Below, piece by piece: positions 28,253 through 37,502 of a stretch of DNA of 64,000 bases; position 1 is the first letter of the stretch, and every line of letters begins with the position of its first letter. The DNA is taken from contig NZ_LMOJ01000003.1 of the NCBI RefSeq assembly GCF_001424165.1, positions 791 through 64,790 on the forward strand. Reading direction: 5' to 3'. Both the position numbers and the translations under genes were made by a program. Under the pieces are notes generated by a model. That model was given only the letters and a program-made list of their open reading frames with translations, was not told the DNA's origin and did no database searches. The DNA is from Massilia sp. Leaf139. GTDB taxonomy: Bacteria; Pseudomonadota; Gammaproteobacteria; Burkholderiales; Burkholderiaceae_D.

Positions 28253-28729
28253 TTACGCTGCGGTTTCCTCGGTGTACCCGAGAAACTCAACAGACGACAT
28301 TAGGCGTACGATATCCACAAGGATGAGCATGCGCTCATCAAGCGTGCCTAGACCTGTCAGATAATCGGCACTCAAGCCGCCTCCCATCTCAGGCGCTGGG
28401 CGAATTTGCTCGGCATTTAAGTTGGTAACGTCTGAAACGCTATCAACAACTATACCGACAGTCCTCTTCCCAAGATTGAGTACGATGACTACTGTTGTGC
28501 TGTCATAACTTGGGTTGACCAAGTTAAATTTGATACGCATATCCACGATCGGAACAATCACACCACGGAGGTTAACGACCCCCTTAATGAAGTCGGGTGC
28601 GTTGGCGATATGCGTTACTGGCTCGTATCCGCGAATTTCTTGTACCGAGAGAATATCGATGCCGTATTCTTCTTGTCCCAGCTTGAATGCCAGAACCTCT
28701 TTGCTGGCGTCTTCGTGATTTGGATTCAT
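28253..28729 (-). CDS. cheW: CheW chemotaxis coupling protein
   Basis: 158 aa. It couples receptors to the CheA kinase in the cytoplasmic chemotaxis array. Landmarks are [20 protein letters not shown], then [20 protein letters not shown], and [13 protein letters not shown], all classic for CheW. Length is normal. It lies 26 nt upstream of the receptor gene and is first in the operon. No cheA is in the window, so it must use a chromosomal kinase. Confidence 0.96.
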   Translation of the reverse strand: MNPNHEDASKEVLAFKLGQEEYGIDILSVQEIRGYEPVTHIANAPDFIKGVVNLRGVIVPIVDMRIKFNLVNPSYDSTTVVIVLNLGKRTVGIVVDSVSDVTNLNAEQIRPAPEMGGGLSADYLTGLGTLDERMLILVDIVRLMSSVEFLGYTEETAA

Positions 28730-29150
28730 GGTTGGATCGTGCTTAGCTCGGTATCAGTTTGAGGGTTAATGTGGCTGAAGCATAGATGCGCTTCCCAAGA
28801 CAATATTACCCCAACGTAAGACAAGTCCTACATTTCTTTAACAACCCAATAACACAATTTAACGCTTTAGTTGCCCTTGCGCAACATTTGATGAATTTGA
28901 CGATTCCCTTTCACCCTAGTCAAAACAGCTATCTTTAGTATCCGCCACAGACACCATCTGAGCCTGATGAGGTTGAAGTGTGTAAGTTAAACTTAACTGG
29001 ATAGTCCGCTTAGGGTCGTAAGCGGACGTCGAGTTCGTCTAGGCGAGCTGTCTGAACTTTCCGATCTGGCAACAACTACGGTAGACTGATCGCTTCATTA
29101 TCGTCTGCTATCGGCCAGGAGCGGACAGCCATTTAGCTTTGGAATACACG
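28730..29150. other. Intergenic stretch with hairpin
   Basis: It is AT-rich upstream of cheW (28790-28900), so the cheW promoter is probably here. A perfect hairpin, GTCCGCTTA (29004-29012), 6-nt loop, TAAGCGGAC (29019-29027), and a copy of the dispersed GTCCGC element (29100-29128) follow. Confidence 0.45.
29004..29027. repeat. Perfect 9-bp inverted repeat GTCCGCTTA/TAAGCGGAC
   Basis: Stem of 9 bp with a 6-nt loop. The arms share GTCCGC/GCGGAC with the dispersed element, suggesting that all belong to one hairpin family. Confidence 0.5.
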
Positions 29151-29405
29151 ATGCGTATCGTTGGCTGGCCTGAAGAACCTGATGCAGATGGCGGCATACT
29201 TCCTGTGACAATTGTTGACGTAGATTTTCAGGGAACGCCGGAAGAGCTGCGTGCGATTGGGGAGTTTTTTTTGAAAGCAGCGGCAGAAATGAACCTTGCT
29301 AAGGCCGAGAACTCGGCGTTGTACTTAAGCGTTGATCTAGGAAATTCAAACCCTGTCGCCGAAGTTGGCCTCTCGGTTAACGTCGTGCGGCATGCCGAAG
29401 CATAG
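29151..29405 (+). CDS. Small hypothetical protein
   Basis: 84 aa from ATG at 29151 (a TTG at 29139 would add four). It reads as a compact alpha/beta protein: strands MRIVGW, GGILPVTIVDVDFQG, a helix PEELRAIGEFFLKAAAEM, and strands SALYLSVDLG and VGLSVNVVRH. No signal peptide. I recognise no family. Flanked by intergenic DNA on both sides, so it appears monocistronic. Confidence 0.6.
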   Translation: MRIVGWPEEPDADGGILPVTIVDVDFQGTPEELRAIGEFFLKAAAEMNLAKAENSALYLSVDLGNSNPVAEVGLSVNVVRHAEA

Positions 29406-29701
29406 GGGCTGCAATGGGTCAGTAGCGACCGTACAGTGACGTATAGACCACCTGAAAGTTAGTAGCAATTTAAGCCACGCTGTGGCGAAGGCCGGCGGCC
29501 GCCTCCTCAGGCCGTGCTAAGTCGTGTGCAGGCGCGCACCAGCGCGCCCCGGCATGCCGCTTGGTACCTCGAGTCCCTTCCGTGTCGACACTTGGGCACT
29601 AATTTCGCGCATCGGATCCGTTCCCGATAGGGCCAAGCCTGTCGCGCACGACTTCCGGTTCGGCGACTCACCATTGGCAGTTGCGCGCCAGTTGTGTCGC
29701 C
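29406..29701. other. Intergenic stretch upstream of the beta-helix promoter
   Basis: The frame of the beta-helix gene is open back to 29524, but this part is out of character and lies upstream of the promoter block, so I treat it as non-coding. Confidence 0.4.
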
Positions 29702-29754
29702 AGTTTGATGCTCCGCAAACGGTCAGTGTTGACTTAACGCGAATCTCTATAGTG
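29702..29754 (+). promoter_or_regulatory. Promoter/operator block shared with the korA-like gene, copy A
   Basis: It contains GTTTG (29703-29707), 8 nt, CAAAC (29716-29720), then TGTTGACTTAACG (29727-29739) and CTCTATA (29745-29751). The same elements, in the same order and spacing, lie at 47177-47227 before the korA-like gene. The inverted repeat GTTTG-N8-CAAAC is a candidate operator. TTGACT and TATAGT are promoter-like but only 13 bp apart, so the exact -35 is uncertain. Confidence 0.6.
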
Positions 29755-29958
29755 TGGGCTCACAGACGCCTGTTGTCCCGATCCAGTCCGGTTGCGGCGC
29801 CGCCAGTCGAATGGCCTGCGGCACCTGCACGCGCAGCACGCCCCGACGGCGTACTCGACCCGCTGAGACGAGCAGGCGTTCAACGAGTCGTCCTGTTCTC
29901 CCTCAGCGCGCGCCAGTATGCGCTCCCAAGGAAGTGTTACTTTCCCAAGGAGACGAAG

Positions 29959-31698
29959 ATGAATGACAAAGCTGTAATTCGCGGTAACGAAATGCTCGAC
30001 GCTTGCTTGCAGCTTAGCCGCACTTCGATGCGATCGATCCCGTACGCAACCTCCGGACTGCTCGGCTGGACGGCCGTGCTACGCGGCGCAGGCAAGAGCA
30101 ACGCCCCTCTCGTCATTAACGAGCGGCTGTCGATCCAAGAGTGGACCCGCAATTTCATCGATCTTGGAGGAGGCCCAGAAGGACGAGAAGAAATCGCTGA
30201 GAGGGATGCCAGCCTTAGAATCACGTCTACTCCCACGAAGTTACCAGTTGGTTTGATGCAAAACCTGACTTCTTTCGTTCCGAGTGTTTGCGTCACCCTG
30301 CTGCTGGGTGCCAGCGTTGTCATCCTGGCGACTTCGCCTGCGCGGGCCGAGGGTGCCGGTAATTCGTATGCGGGCACCACCAGCTCTAATTTGAACCGGG
30401 GCATTAAAGCGAAACTGCCGAGTTCGCCTAGCGGTGACCTGTGCGTGGCCACCGGCGGCGCTGGTGTGCGCCCGAGTCACCTGTGTGTGGCCACCACTGG
30501 CACTGTATCAAGCCCGAAGGCGCTGGCGAAGCTAGCGACTTCGCCTATGAAGGCGGGCACCACTGGCAACATGGCGACCGCCGGCTCTGTTTCGACTCCG
30601 GCAACGCGGGCGAAGCTGGCTACCTCACCAGCCGGGGCAGTCGGAGTTGGTCATGTGCATGTAGCGACTACCTGCCGTGATCCAAGCCATGGTTCGCAGC
30701 CTACGATGGCGACTCTATCGGCGGGCGGCGCTGTCACGCACGACCTGTATGTCTCACCCGCTGGTACTGGCCCGGATTCGGAAACGCAGGCTTACCTGCC
30801 GCCTTCCGCTGTGCTGGTCCCCGCGACCGGTCACTTGTATGTTGCCGCTGACGGCTCCGACTCGAACCCCGGAACGCAGAAGGAGCCGCTCAAGACAATC
30901 GCCCGCGCAGATGCCCTTGCACGTCCGGGCTATGTCGTCCACGTCGCTCCTGGTACGTACAATGTGTCGGCTCCGTCGGCCAACAGCAACGGTATCAAGA
31001 CCACCAAAAGCGGCACCGCCGAGAACCGTATCAGGTTTGTCTCGGACGTGCCGAACGGCGCCAAGATCGTTGTGTCGGGCACCGGCACAGCGTGGAACTC
31101 CATGGGCAATTATGTCGACATCGAAGGTTTTGACATTTCGGGTACCGGTCGTATCGGCCTGGCTTCCGGCGGCGCCCACATGTCCTTCAAGAACAACCTC
31201 GTCCATGACCTGACGATCAGCGGCGGTTGCACTGGTGGGGGCGGTGCAGGCATCCTGACCAACGGTAAACTCGGCAACGTCGTCATCGATAGCAACGTGG
31301 TTCGCAACATTGGGGCTCAGATGAGCGGCTCATGCAATAAGGTACAAGGCATCTATATCTCCAACGCGAACAACATCGTCTCCAACAATCTGGTCTCGGG
31401 CGTCGCTGCCGTCGGCATCCACCAATGGCACGGCGCGACCGCGTCGACGATCGTTAACAACAAGGTCTTCGGTAACATGGCCGGCATCCTGCTCGGCCAG
31501 GGCGATGCCGGCGCCACCTCGGCGGGTTCGGCCAACAATTACGTCGCCAACAATACGGTGTACGACAACACTACTTATGGCATCTATGAGTTTGGGAAAG
31601 TGGGGGGTAACAACCGTTACGTCGATAATCTCGTGAGCAGCAGTAAGAAGAACTATCGCGTGAAAGGCAGCGTCACCGACTCTGGCGCTGGCAAGTAA
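29959..31698 (+). CDS. Secreted right-handed parallel beta-helix protein
   Basis: 579 aa from ATG at 29959, set by AAGGAG at 29947-29952; the upstream part of the frame is not used. After a 100-residue leader comes a hydrophobic export segment (VCVTLLLGASVVILA) ending in S-P-A-R-A-E. Residues about 130-290 are degenerate Ala/Thr/Ser/Pro repeats of about 35 residues (KLATSP...GH-x-x-V-A-T). From about residue 295 starts LYVAADGSDSNPGTQKEPLK, the DUF1565-type start of a beta-helix, with VHVAPGTYNV and then coils of the pattern N-N-x-V/I (IDSNVVRNIG, VSNNLVSGV, ANNTVYDNT). Such folds bind or cut polysaccharides or act as adhesins; no catalytic set is obvious. The promoter suggests control by the plasmid repressor. 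Confidence 0.85.
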   Translation: MNDKAVIRGNEMLDACLQLSRTSMRSIPYATSGLLGWTAVLRGAGKSNAPLVINERLSIQEWTRNFIDLGGGPEGREEIAERDASLRITSTPTKLPVGLMQNLTSFVPSVCVTLLLGASVVILATSPARAEGAGNSYAGTTSSNLNRGIKAKLPSSPSGDLCVATGGAGVRPSHLCVATTGTVSSPKALAKLATSPMKAGTTGNMATAGSVSTPATRAKLATSPAGAVGVGHVHVATTCRDPSHGSQPTMATLSAGGAVTHDLYVSPAGTGPDSETQAYLPPSAVLVPATGHLYVAADGSDSNPGTQKEPLKTIARADALARPGYVVHVAPGTYNVSAPSANSNGIKTTKSGTAENRIRFVSDVPNGAKIVVSGTGTAWNSMGNYVDIEGFDISGTGRIGLASGGAHMSFKNNLVHDLTISGGCTGGGGAGILTNGKLGNVVIDSNVVRNIGAQMSGSCNKVQGIYISNANNIVSNNLVSGVAAVGIHQWHGATASTIVNNKVFGNMAGILLGQGDAGATSAGSANNYVANNTVYDNTTYGIYEFGKVGGNNRYVDNLVSSSKKNYRVKGSVTDSGAGK

Positions 31699-31936
31699 CC
31701 GTCGAGGATTGGCAGGTAGTGATCCGGCAGTTTTCTGCAAGGCCGTTGCCGGGAAGACCGCCCTGCGCGACGGCGGATCTTTCGATGCCGGGGTACCTGA
31801 ACGGTGCCCGTAATGCCCTGAGATCCAATTGGTATTTGCTTCGTAGAACGCACGGGCGGAGAAAAGGCAATCCTTGCCTAAACCGCAGCAGGGCGGCCTG
31901 TCCCATTTCAGGAAAGCAGCGAAAGCTAGCGAGTAT

Positions 31937-34165
31937 CTATCGCTCCCTTGCAACCACTTTTTCCCGTGGAGGCTTTCCTTGATCGCTCTCCTCGTGGTTT
32001 TTGCCCTTGTCGACGTCCTTCTCCATACCGGCGCCCTTGCGCTGAAGCGCGTCCTCGTAGGCCATCAGGTTTTTGATTGGCTGGCCGGTGGTGATCTGCT
32101 GGTGTATATGGCGCCGCGCAAGCGCAACGAACTCCTCGCGCGCATCTTGCGGTAACATCTCTGCCGCGAACTTCTTCGCGGCGTCGAGCAGCGCATAGGC
32201 CGGCGCCAGGTCAGGATGCTTTTTCACTACGAAGCTTGGCTTCTTGTCCTCGAACTCCCTGGCCTTCTTTACCAGTTCCGGATCCGGCGCCTTGGCTGGC
32301 ACGTCGTCCCCCTTGGCATCGCCCTTACCCGTTGATGCGGCGGGCTGCCCTACAGATACCGCGCTACGTTCCCTGACCGCGCCTTTCTCCACCGTGTTAT
32401 TGGCCGGCTCCGCATGCAGCTCGGCCAGGTCAAGGGCGGTCGGCTTATACCCCTCAACCTGCAGGCCCGCCTGCACGGCCTGCATCCATGCGCTGCGCCG
32501 GAAGTGTTCCGTGCCCTTGACCATGATGGCGTCCCAGCCGCGCGCCTTCGCAATCTCGATAAGGGAGCGTATAACCTCGGGATGGGCGCCGCGTGTCGCC
32601 AGCCTGGTGCCGCGATCGCTGAATGCCGGTGTCCGGTCTGGAAAGTAATAGTCGTCCTTGTCCCGCAGGAAGCGACGTGCGACTGCGTCAGGAACGATGG
32701 TGGACTTGTCGATGGCAGCCGCTGCAGGCTTGTCGAGCGATACCGGTTTGGCCGATCCTGCCGGTGCAGTGGCGTCAGCCGCTGCGCGCGGCGCCGTCCC
32801 CGAGCCGAGCCAGGTGCTGACGGTGCGGGCGGCTCCGAGGATGCGGTCAAGGAGACTCTGGCCGCGGCTGGCGCCGTGCTGCGCGGCCTGGGCGGCCTGC
32901 GCGGGCTGATTCCACTGTACTTGCGCCTCGGTGGGTTCGAAACTGTTCTCGGCTTCGTCACGGCTACCCTGGCGGGCTGCGTGCCTGGCTTCCTGCCCTG
33001 CGTCGAATGCACGCCCCAGATCGGGATCTTGTTTGTCGAGTTCCGCCTTGTAGTGAGGTTGCGCCTTGCTGCTTTCCCGGATCGCGTTCAAAGCACGGTT
33101 CCGGTTGAAGCCGTCCATGATGGCGCGCAGCTCCTGGAGATCGCCGGCGACCAGGTCTGCCGCAAGTGCGGGTGCCAACTCCACGTACGGTGTCTTCGTT
33201 AGGAGATGCGCCGTTGCGACCACGTTGTACGCATGCCTGGTATCTCGCGCCGGGTCGGTCGGATCGATCGCGGGGATGCCCGGCTTTTCTGCGGCAATGT
33301 CGAGCCCACCCAAACGAGCATGGACGGGCGATTGCGAGGACGTAGGCAACGGGCGAGGCGCGTACGAGACAGCTGGTGCCGTCGCCAATTCCTGTCGCGG
33401 TGCCGGTGCCTGCTGCGGTGCCGTTGCCGCTTGAGGCGCTGGCGCGGGTCGCTGTACCTTGAACCCGTTTTGCTTCATGGCGACGGCAAGCGCATGCGCG
33501 TTCACTTCTGCTTGCGGACTGACCGGCGGCCGCGTTGCCATTAAGCGCTGGTACATTGCCTCGGAGCTTGCTGCCGACATCGCCTGGTTGGTGATGTGGT
33601 ACTCGACGAATGCCCGGCTGGCAGGATCGAGCTTGATGAAGTCAGCCGGGCTTGCATCCGGGTTGCCCAGGAAGCTGATCGCCCCATGGGTGATCGGGGG
33701 GATGCCGTCGTCGCGCGTGGCGCCGGCAACGCCATCCTGGCGCTGCCCAGCCATAGGCCCTGGTTCCGCCACGGTGGCGGCCTTGCGTGGCTTGCGGGGC
33801 GCCTTCGGCACTGGAGCCTTTCCCGCGTCCTCCGCCAGGCTACCCTCCTTGTCTGCCTTCGGCTTGCGGGTGCGCCGTGCCGGCTTCTCAGGCGGCGCGC
33901 CCTTGGCCTGGGCCGCAGCGGCGGCCGGCTCGCGCCCGTCAGGGTGGTGCGCGGGCGGGTCTTTCTTGCTCGTGTGCGGTTCAGCGTCGATGGCGAGCGC
34001 CTTGGCCTTGGCAGAGCCTGCGACAGCGCTGTCGGTGGACGCCTGGCGGCCCGGTTCGTCGGGCCGGCCGCCGTTCCCGTCGATCGCCTGCCCTGGGTTT
34101 GCCAGACGGTCGGCCGCAATGCCTGGCAGCTGGGGCGTAGGCCCCGCGGTATCGTCGCTACTCAT
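31937..34165 (-). CDS. LPD7-domain protein at the end of the transfer operon
   Basis: 742 aa. The N-terminal 150 residues are a disordered, Lys/Ala/Pro-rich tail (KPARRTRKPKADKEG). The middle (about 300-420) is helical. Around residues 500-600 lies an LPD7-like domain: DDYYFPDR, FSDRGTRLATRGAHPEVIRS, ARGWDAIMVKGTEHFRRSAW and VEGYKPTALDL. LPD7 occurs in large polyvalent proteins of conjugative elements, often fused to relaxases or Zeta toxins; here there is no relaxase or kinase motif. The gene follows virD4 by 18 nt and is the last of the operon. A role in processing or protecting transferred DNA is inferred from context only. Confidence 0.75.
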   Translation of the reverse strand: MSSDDTAGPTPQLPGIAADRLANPGQAIDGNGGRPDEPGRQASTDSAVAGSAKAKALAIDAEPHTSKKDPPAHHPDGREPAAAAAQAKGAPPEKPARRTRKPKADKEGSLAEDAGKAPVPKAPRKPRKAATVAEPGPMAGQRQDGVAGATRDDGIPPITHGAISFLGNPDASPADFIKLDPASRAFVEYHITNQAMSAASSEAMYQRLMATRPPVSPQAEVNAHALAVAMKQNGFKVQRPAPAPQAATAPQQAPAPRQELATAPAVSYAPRPLPTSSQSPVHARLGGLDIAAEKPGIPAIDPTDPARDTRHAYNVVATAHLLTKTPYVELAPALAADLVAGDLQELRAIMDGFNRNRALNAIRESSKAQPHYKAELDKQDPDLGRAFDAGQEARHAARQGSRDEAENSFEPTEAQVQWNQPAQAAQAAQHGASRGQSLLDRILGAARTVSTWLGSGTAPRAAADATAPAGSAKPVSLDKPAAAAIDKSTIVPDAVARRFLRDKDDYYFPDRTPAFSDRGTRLATRGAHPEVIRSLIEIAKARGWDAIMVKGTEHFRRSAWMQAVQAGLQVEGYKPTALDLAELHAEPANNTVEKGAVRERSAVSVGQPAASTGKGDAKGDDVPAKAPDPELVKKAREFEDKKPSFVVKKHPDLAPAYALLDAAKKFAAEMLPQDAREEFVALARRHIHQQITTGQPIKNLMAYEDALQRKGAGMEKDVDKGKNHEESDQGKPPREKVVARER

Positions 34166-34183
34166 GGCCAGCTCCTTTGCTTA

Positions 34184-36094
34184 TCAAGTTGGTATCGCGC
34201 TCATGAACATGTCGAAGGTTTCCTCGACTTCCTTCTTGGTCAGCTTTTCTCCTTTCGGTATTGGCACGTCCTTGAAGTTCGCGGCATAGTCGGTCAGTTT
34301 GACTTTGTCCAGCTTTGATATGTCCTCGGCCGTGATTGCGCGCGCCGAGCGCGCCTTGCCGCTCGTTTCATCAGCCGCGGCAAGCACCGGCGCCGGCGCC
34401 ATGGTGATGGGAACGGCGGGGACGTCGGGCACCCGGCGCTTGGCGCGGACGTTGAAGAAGGGGCTGAGCCAGTACCAGATCTTCCGGCAGAAGATGGGCC
34501 GGATGTGCTCCATGAACACGATCTGGTTGTTGGGGCCCATCAGCTTGACCTCCTGCGGATCCAGCAGTGCGCGCGCGGCCTTGGAGGCGGTAACACTCAC
34601 CGCCTGCAAGCCATGGGCCGGGCGTGAGGTGGACTTGTTCTCGACCGTGAAAGTGCCCAGCTCGCGCGAAATGTCGACCGCGAATGCACTGTCGTTTGGC
34701 GCGTAGACGATGCGCGCGCCTGAGCACGCAATGATGTTGCTGGTGTGCTCCGGGCCGTAAATCGCCCGCAGCTGCGGCAGCGAGTGCGCAATCAGCAGCA
34801 GCCGGATTCCATAGCCGCCCATCAGCTGGATCGAGCTTTCGATGATCGGCATGCGTCCCATGGCGGCGAACTCGTCGGCAATGACCAGCAGTTCGTGCTT
34901 GATGCTGTCATCTTCTTCGGGCATCTTGTCCATGTTCGCGTCGATCAGCATGGTGAAAAACAGGTTCATCAGGAGCGACAGGCGACCAAGGTCGCCGGGC
35001 TGGACGCCAAGGTAGATCGTGATGCGCTTGCGGCGCAGATCGCGCAGGTCGAACGAATCGCCGCTGGTAGCGGCGTCGATCAACGGGTTGGTCCACAGCT
35101 GCAGCTTGGCGGTGAACGTCTTGCGTACCGACGATTGTGTTTGTGGACTCAGGTTGATGAAGTCGTACAGCATGCGCTTGCACGTGCCCGACAGTGGCTT
35201 GCCTACCCGGTCGCGCTCGGAAATGACTCGCTTCCAGTGCGCACTCACCGAGTCATCGGCGCCGTGCATGACCTGGCGCACCATCTCGCCCATGGTGCGC
35301 GGAAAGCCGGGCGTAATCTCAGCTGTCTCGATCACGTACAGGCCGATACCCAAAAACAGGTCGCGGCAGGATGCCGGCCAGAACACGTCGCCGGCGGCCG
35401 GGTCGGGTGACAGCTGGTTTGCCAGCTTCTGCAGCCGGTCGACGCGCAGGGCCTCGCCGTCCGGAATGTAGAGACGCGAAATCGGGTTGCACTGAGCGGT
35501 ATTGCCAGTGGGTGACAGTGGATCGATCAGGTGGACTTCCGAGAACAGCCGGCGCCATCCGGCAGTGATGCGGTGGCATTCCTTGCGCGCGTCGTTCACG
35601 ACCAGGCTCCCCAGCCAGGACAAGGCGTTGGGCTGAACCAGCCCCGCGCCTTTACCCGACCTGGGCGGTGCGATCACGATGGCGCTCAACTGCTTGCCGA
35701 GCACCAGGATGCGCCATCCCCAGCGGCCGAGGACGATGCCTGACTGGATGAACAGTCCCGCGCGCTTGACCTCCGCCAGCGTGGCAAAGCGGGCGTCGCC
35801 ATGGAGTGAACGTCCGACTGGACGCGCCAGGTAGAAGATGCCGACGATGGTCGGCAGCGCACCGGCCGCGAGGCAGGTTTTCAGCCAGAAGACGGTGTAC
35901 GGGTCGGTGCCGTATTGCTGCCAGTAGCGCACGATCGTCAGCGGCGTCGCGGCGAGCGGCGGGAGCGCAGGGTGGTTCAGCTTCATCAGGAGGAAGTAGC
36001 TTGCGAGGTAGAGGGCTACAAGCACGGCGGCGATGAACATGCCACCGAAGGCCAGCGTTTTGTAGCGCGGACTGTCGATCGGCGTAATCAGCAT
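34184..36094 (-). CDS. virD4: VirD4 type IV coupling protein
   Basis: 636 aa inner-membrane ATPase that brings the relaxosome to the transfer channel. Two N-terminal membrane segments (about 12-37 and 70-90) are followed by FLIQSGIVLGRWGWRILVLG-type residues. Walker A is APPRSGKGAG (about 142-151), the conserved V-V-N-D-A-R-K-E follows, and Walker B is LLVIADEFAAMGRMPIIES. The C-terminus is acidic and charged. It starts 8 nt after the virB11 stop, so it belongs to the same transcript. Confidence 0.95.
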   Translation of the reverse strand: MLITPIDSPRYKTLAFGGMFIAAVLVALYLASYFLLMKLNHPALPPLAATPLTIVRYWQQYGTDPYTVFWLKTCLAAGALPTIVGIFYLARPVGRSLHGDARFATLAEVKRAGLFIQSGIVLGRWGWRILVLGKQLSAIVIAPPRSGKGAGLVQPNALSWLGSLVVNDARKECHRITAGWRRLFSEVHLIDPLSPTGNTAQCNPISRLYIPDGEALRVDRLQKLANQLSPDPAAGDVFWPASCRDLFLGIGLYVIETAEITPGFPRTMGEMVRQVMHGADDSVSAHWKRVISERDRVGKPLSGTCKRMLYDFINLSPQTQSSVRKTFTAKLQLWTNPLIDAATSGDSFDLRDLRRKRITIYLGVQPGDLGRLSLLMNLFFTMLIDANMDKMPEEDDSIKHELLVIADEFAAMGRMPIIESSIQLMGGYGIRLLLIAHSLPQLRAIYGPEHTSNIIACSGARIVYAPNDSAFAVDISRELGTFTVENKSTSRPAHGLQAVSVTASKAARALLDPQEVKLMGPNNQIVFMEHIRPIFCRKIWYWLSPFFNVRAKRRVPDVPAVPITMAPAPVLAAADETSGKARSARAITAEDISKLDKVKLTDYAANFKDVPIPKGEKLTKKEVEETFDMFMSAIPT

Positions 36095-36102
36095 GATTTC
36101 TC

Positions 36103-37164
36103 CTACCCGAAGTGATGGGCTGCAAAGGCGGGGTCGTAGTACACCTCGCTGACGACACGGCGCCCGTCGGGCAGGCGCTCCATCTGGATCACAATGTCGA
36201 CGAGGGCGAACAGGTTTTCCATGATGTCGGCCATGGCCAGGCCCGCACCCTCGGGGCTGGCCTTGACCAGCAGGGCCAGGCGCCGGAAGGCCGCTTTCGC
36301 GCCCGAGCTGTGGACGGTCGTGATGGTGCCGGGATGGCCCGAGTTCAGAACGTTTTGCAGGAAAAAGAACGTTTCCGTACCGCGCAGCTCGGCCAGCAGC
36401 ACCCGGTCGGGCCGCATGCGCAGACTGGCCTCCAGCAAGTCGCGCGCCTGCAGCCTGGACAGTCCACCTTCACCCTTTTTGTACTCGAGGTTGACTTGGT
36501 TTGGATGCGGCAACCGCATTTCACGGGTGTCCTCGATCGTGATAATGCGTTCTTCCGGCGGGATCAGCGCGGCTAACGCGTTGCCGAGCGTAGTTTTTCC
36601 CGACCCGGTTGCGCCCGACGACACGATGTTCTTGCGTGTCACCACCGCGGCGTTGAAGAACGCCGCCCAGTCCCTACGGCGGAAGTGCCGCAGCATCTCG
36701 CGTCCACGCGCGGGCAGCTTCGATTCGAGGCTGTCGCGCACGGCGCTATCGAGCACTAGGGACTGCTCGCAGATGGTGTCGGCGAACGCGCCGCCCTCGA
36801 TGATCTGGGCCAGCGTGAAAGGTTCGTCGCTTGGACGCCGGATGGTGATCGAAATCGTTCCCGCCCTGACGGCCGGCGGCGCGACAACCTGCACGCGCAG
36901 GTTGCCGGGCAGCTGGCCGCCAAGTAGCGGCCACTCTTCGGTGAGGGCCTGGCTTTCGCAGTTGCCGATCAAGCTGACCAGGCTTGCGCACCATGTATAG
37001 TCGAGTTCCGGAACCGCCAGCGCTTCAAACCCTTTGCCGCGCTCGATGAGCACTTCACCCGGTTTGTTGATGATGATTTCCGTGATGGCCGCGTCGGCCA
37101 GGTTCACGTGCGTGGTGAGCTGCTGCAGGTGCAGGTCGATGGTCGAGGTTTCTTGTGGCATCAC
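36103..37164 (-). CDS. virB11: VirB11 traffic ATPase
   Basis: 353 aa hexameric ATPase at the cytoplasmic base of the type IV secretion channel. Landmarks are INKPGEVLIERG in the N-domain, Walker A SGATGSGKTTLGNAL (about 189-203), the Asp box ERIITIEDTREMRLPHPNQV, Walker B-like RPDRVLLAELRGTE and the His box NSGHPGTITTVHSSGAKAAF. The order and residues are those of VirB11/TraG-type ATPases. The gene lies about 95 nt after the small ORF at 37261. Confidence 0.96.
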   Translation of the reverse strand: MMPQETSTIDLHLQQLTTHVNLADAAITEIIINKPGEVLIERGKGFEALAVPELDYTWCASLVSLIGNCESQALTEEWPLLGGQLPGNLRVQVVAPPAVRAGTISITIRRPSDEPFTLAQIIEGGAFADTICEQSLVLDSAVRDSLESKLPARGREMLRHFRRRDWAAFFNAAVVTRKNIVSSGATGSGKTTLGNALAALIPPEERIITIEDTREMRLPHPNQVNLEYKKGEGGLSRLQARDLLEASLRMRPDRVLLAELRGTETFFFLQNVLNSGHPGTITTVHSSGAKAAFRRLALLVKASPEGAGLAMADIMENLFALVDIVIQMERLPDGRRVVSEVYYDPAFAAHHFG

Positions 37165-37260
37165 GCTCTCCTGATCTGGGTGAAGAATTCATCCACCTGC
37201 CGCTCCTTCCTGCCCGTTGTACAGCCTGCGACGTAGCATCTCGTCCGCCGCGCATGCGGG

Positions 37261-37500
37261 TTAGCCCCGCAGAAAGTCGGGGTGGAACAGCATGGCCTCG
37301 CCCTTCATTCCGGAAAAGCCTCTACGTTCCTCGTTGTGGCCGCGGCCGGTCGCCTCGGCCTTGCAGCACTCGCGGATATCGGACAGTTCATTGGCAGTCA
37401 GGAAGAGTGCGGGCTTGCCGCCCCAGGGCGCCGCGCCGCCGGCGCACGCGGCGTAGTGCGGCGCGGCGCCGGCAGTGCCGTAGGGGATGAAGATGCCCAT
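37261..37500 (-). CDS. Small ORF between virB10 and virB11
   Basis: 79 aa starting 2 nt after the virB10 stop codon. It has several cysteines (YAACAGG, RECCKAEATGRG) and ends in MLFHPDFLRG. I recognise no family. Position in the operon and codon use make it plausible, but it is small and has no strong ribosome binding site. Confidence 0.5.
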   Translation of the reverse strand: MGIFIPYGTAGAAPHYAACAGGAAPWGGKPALFLTANELSDIRECCKAEATGRGHNEERRGFSGMKGEAMLFHPDFLRG

Positions 37501-37502
37501 GG

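Noticed and set aside
29524-29958. N-terminal extension of the beta-helix protein
   Set aside because: The extra residues are Arg/Ala/Pro-rich without character and would start upstream of the promoter block; AAGGAG fixes the ATG at 29959.
32414-34318. Long plus-strand frames (240-276 codons) across the LPD7 and VirD4 genes
   Set aside because: They are antisense shadows of GC-rich minus-strand genes with clear family motifs.
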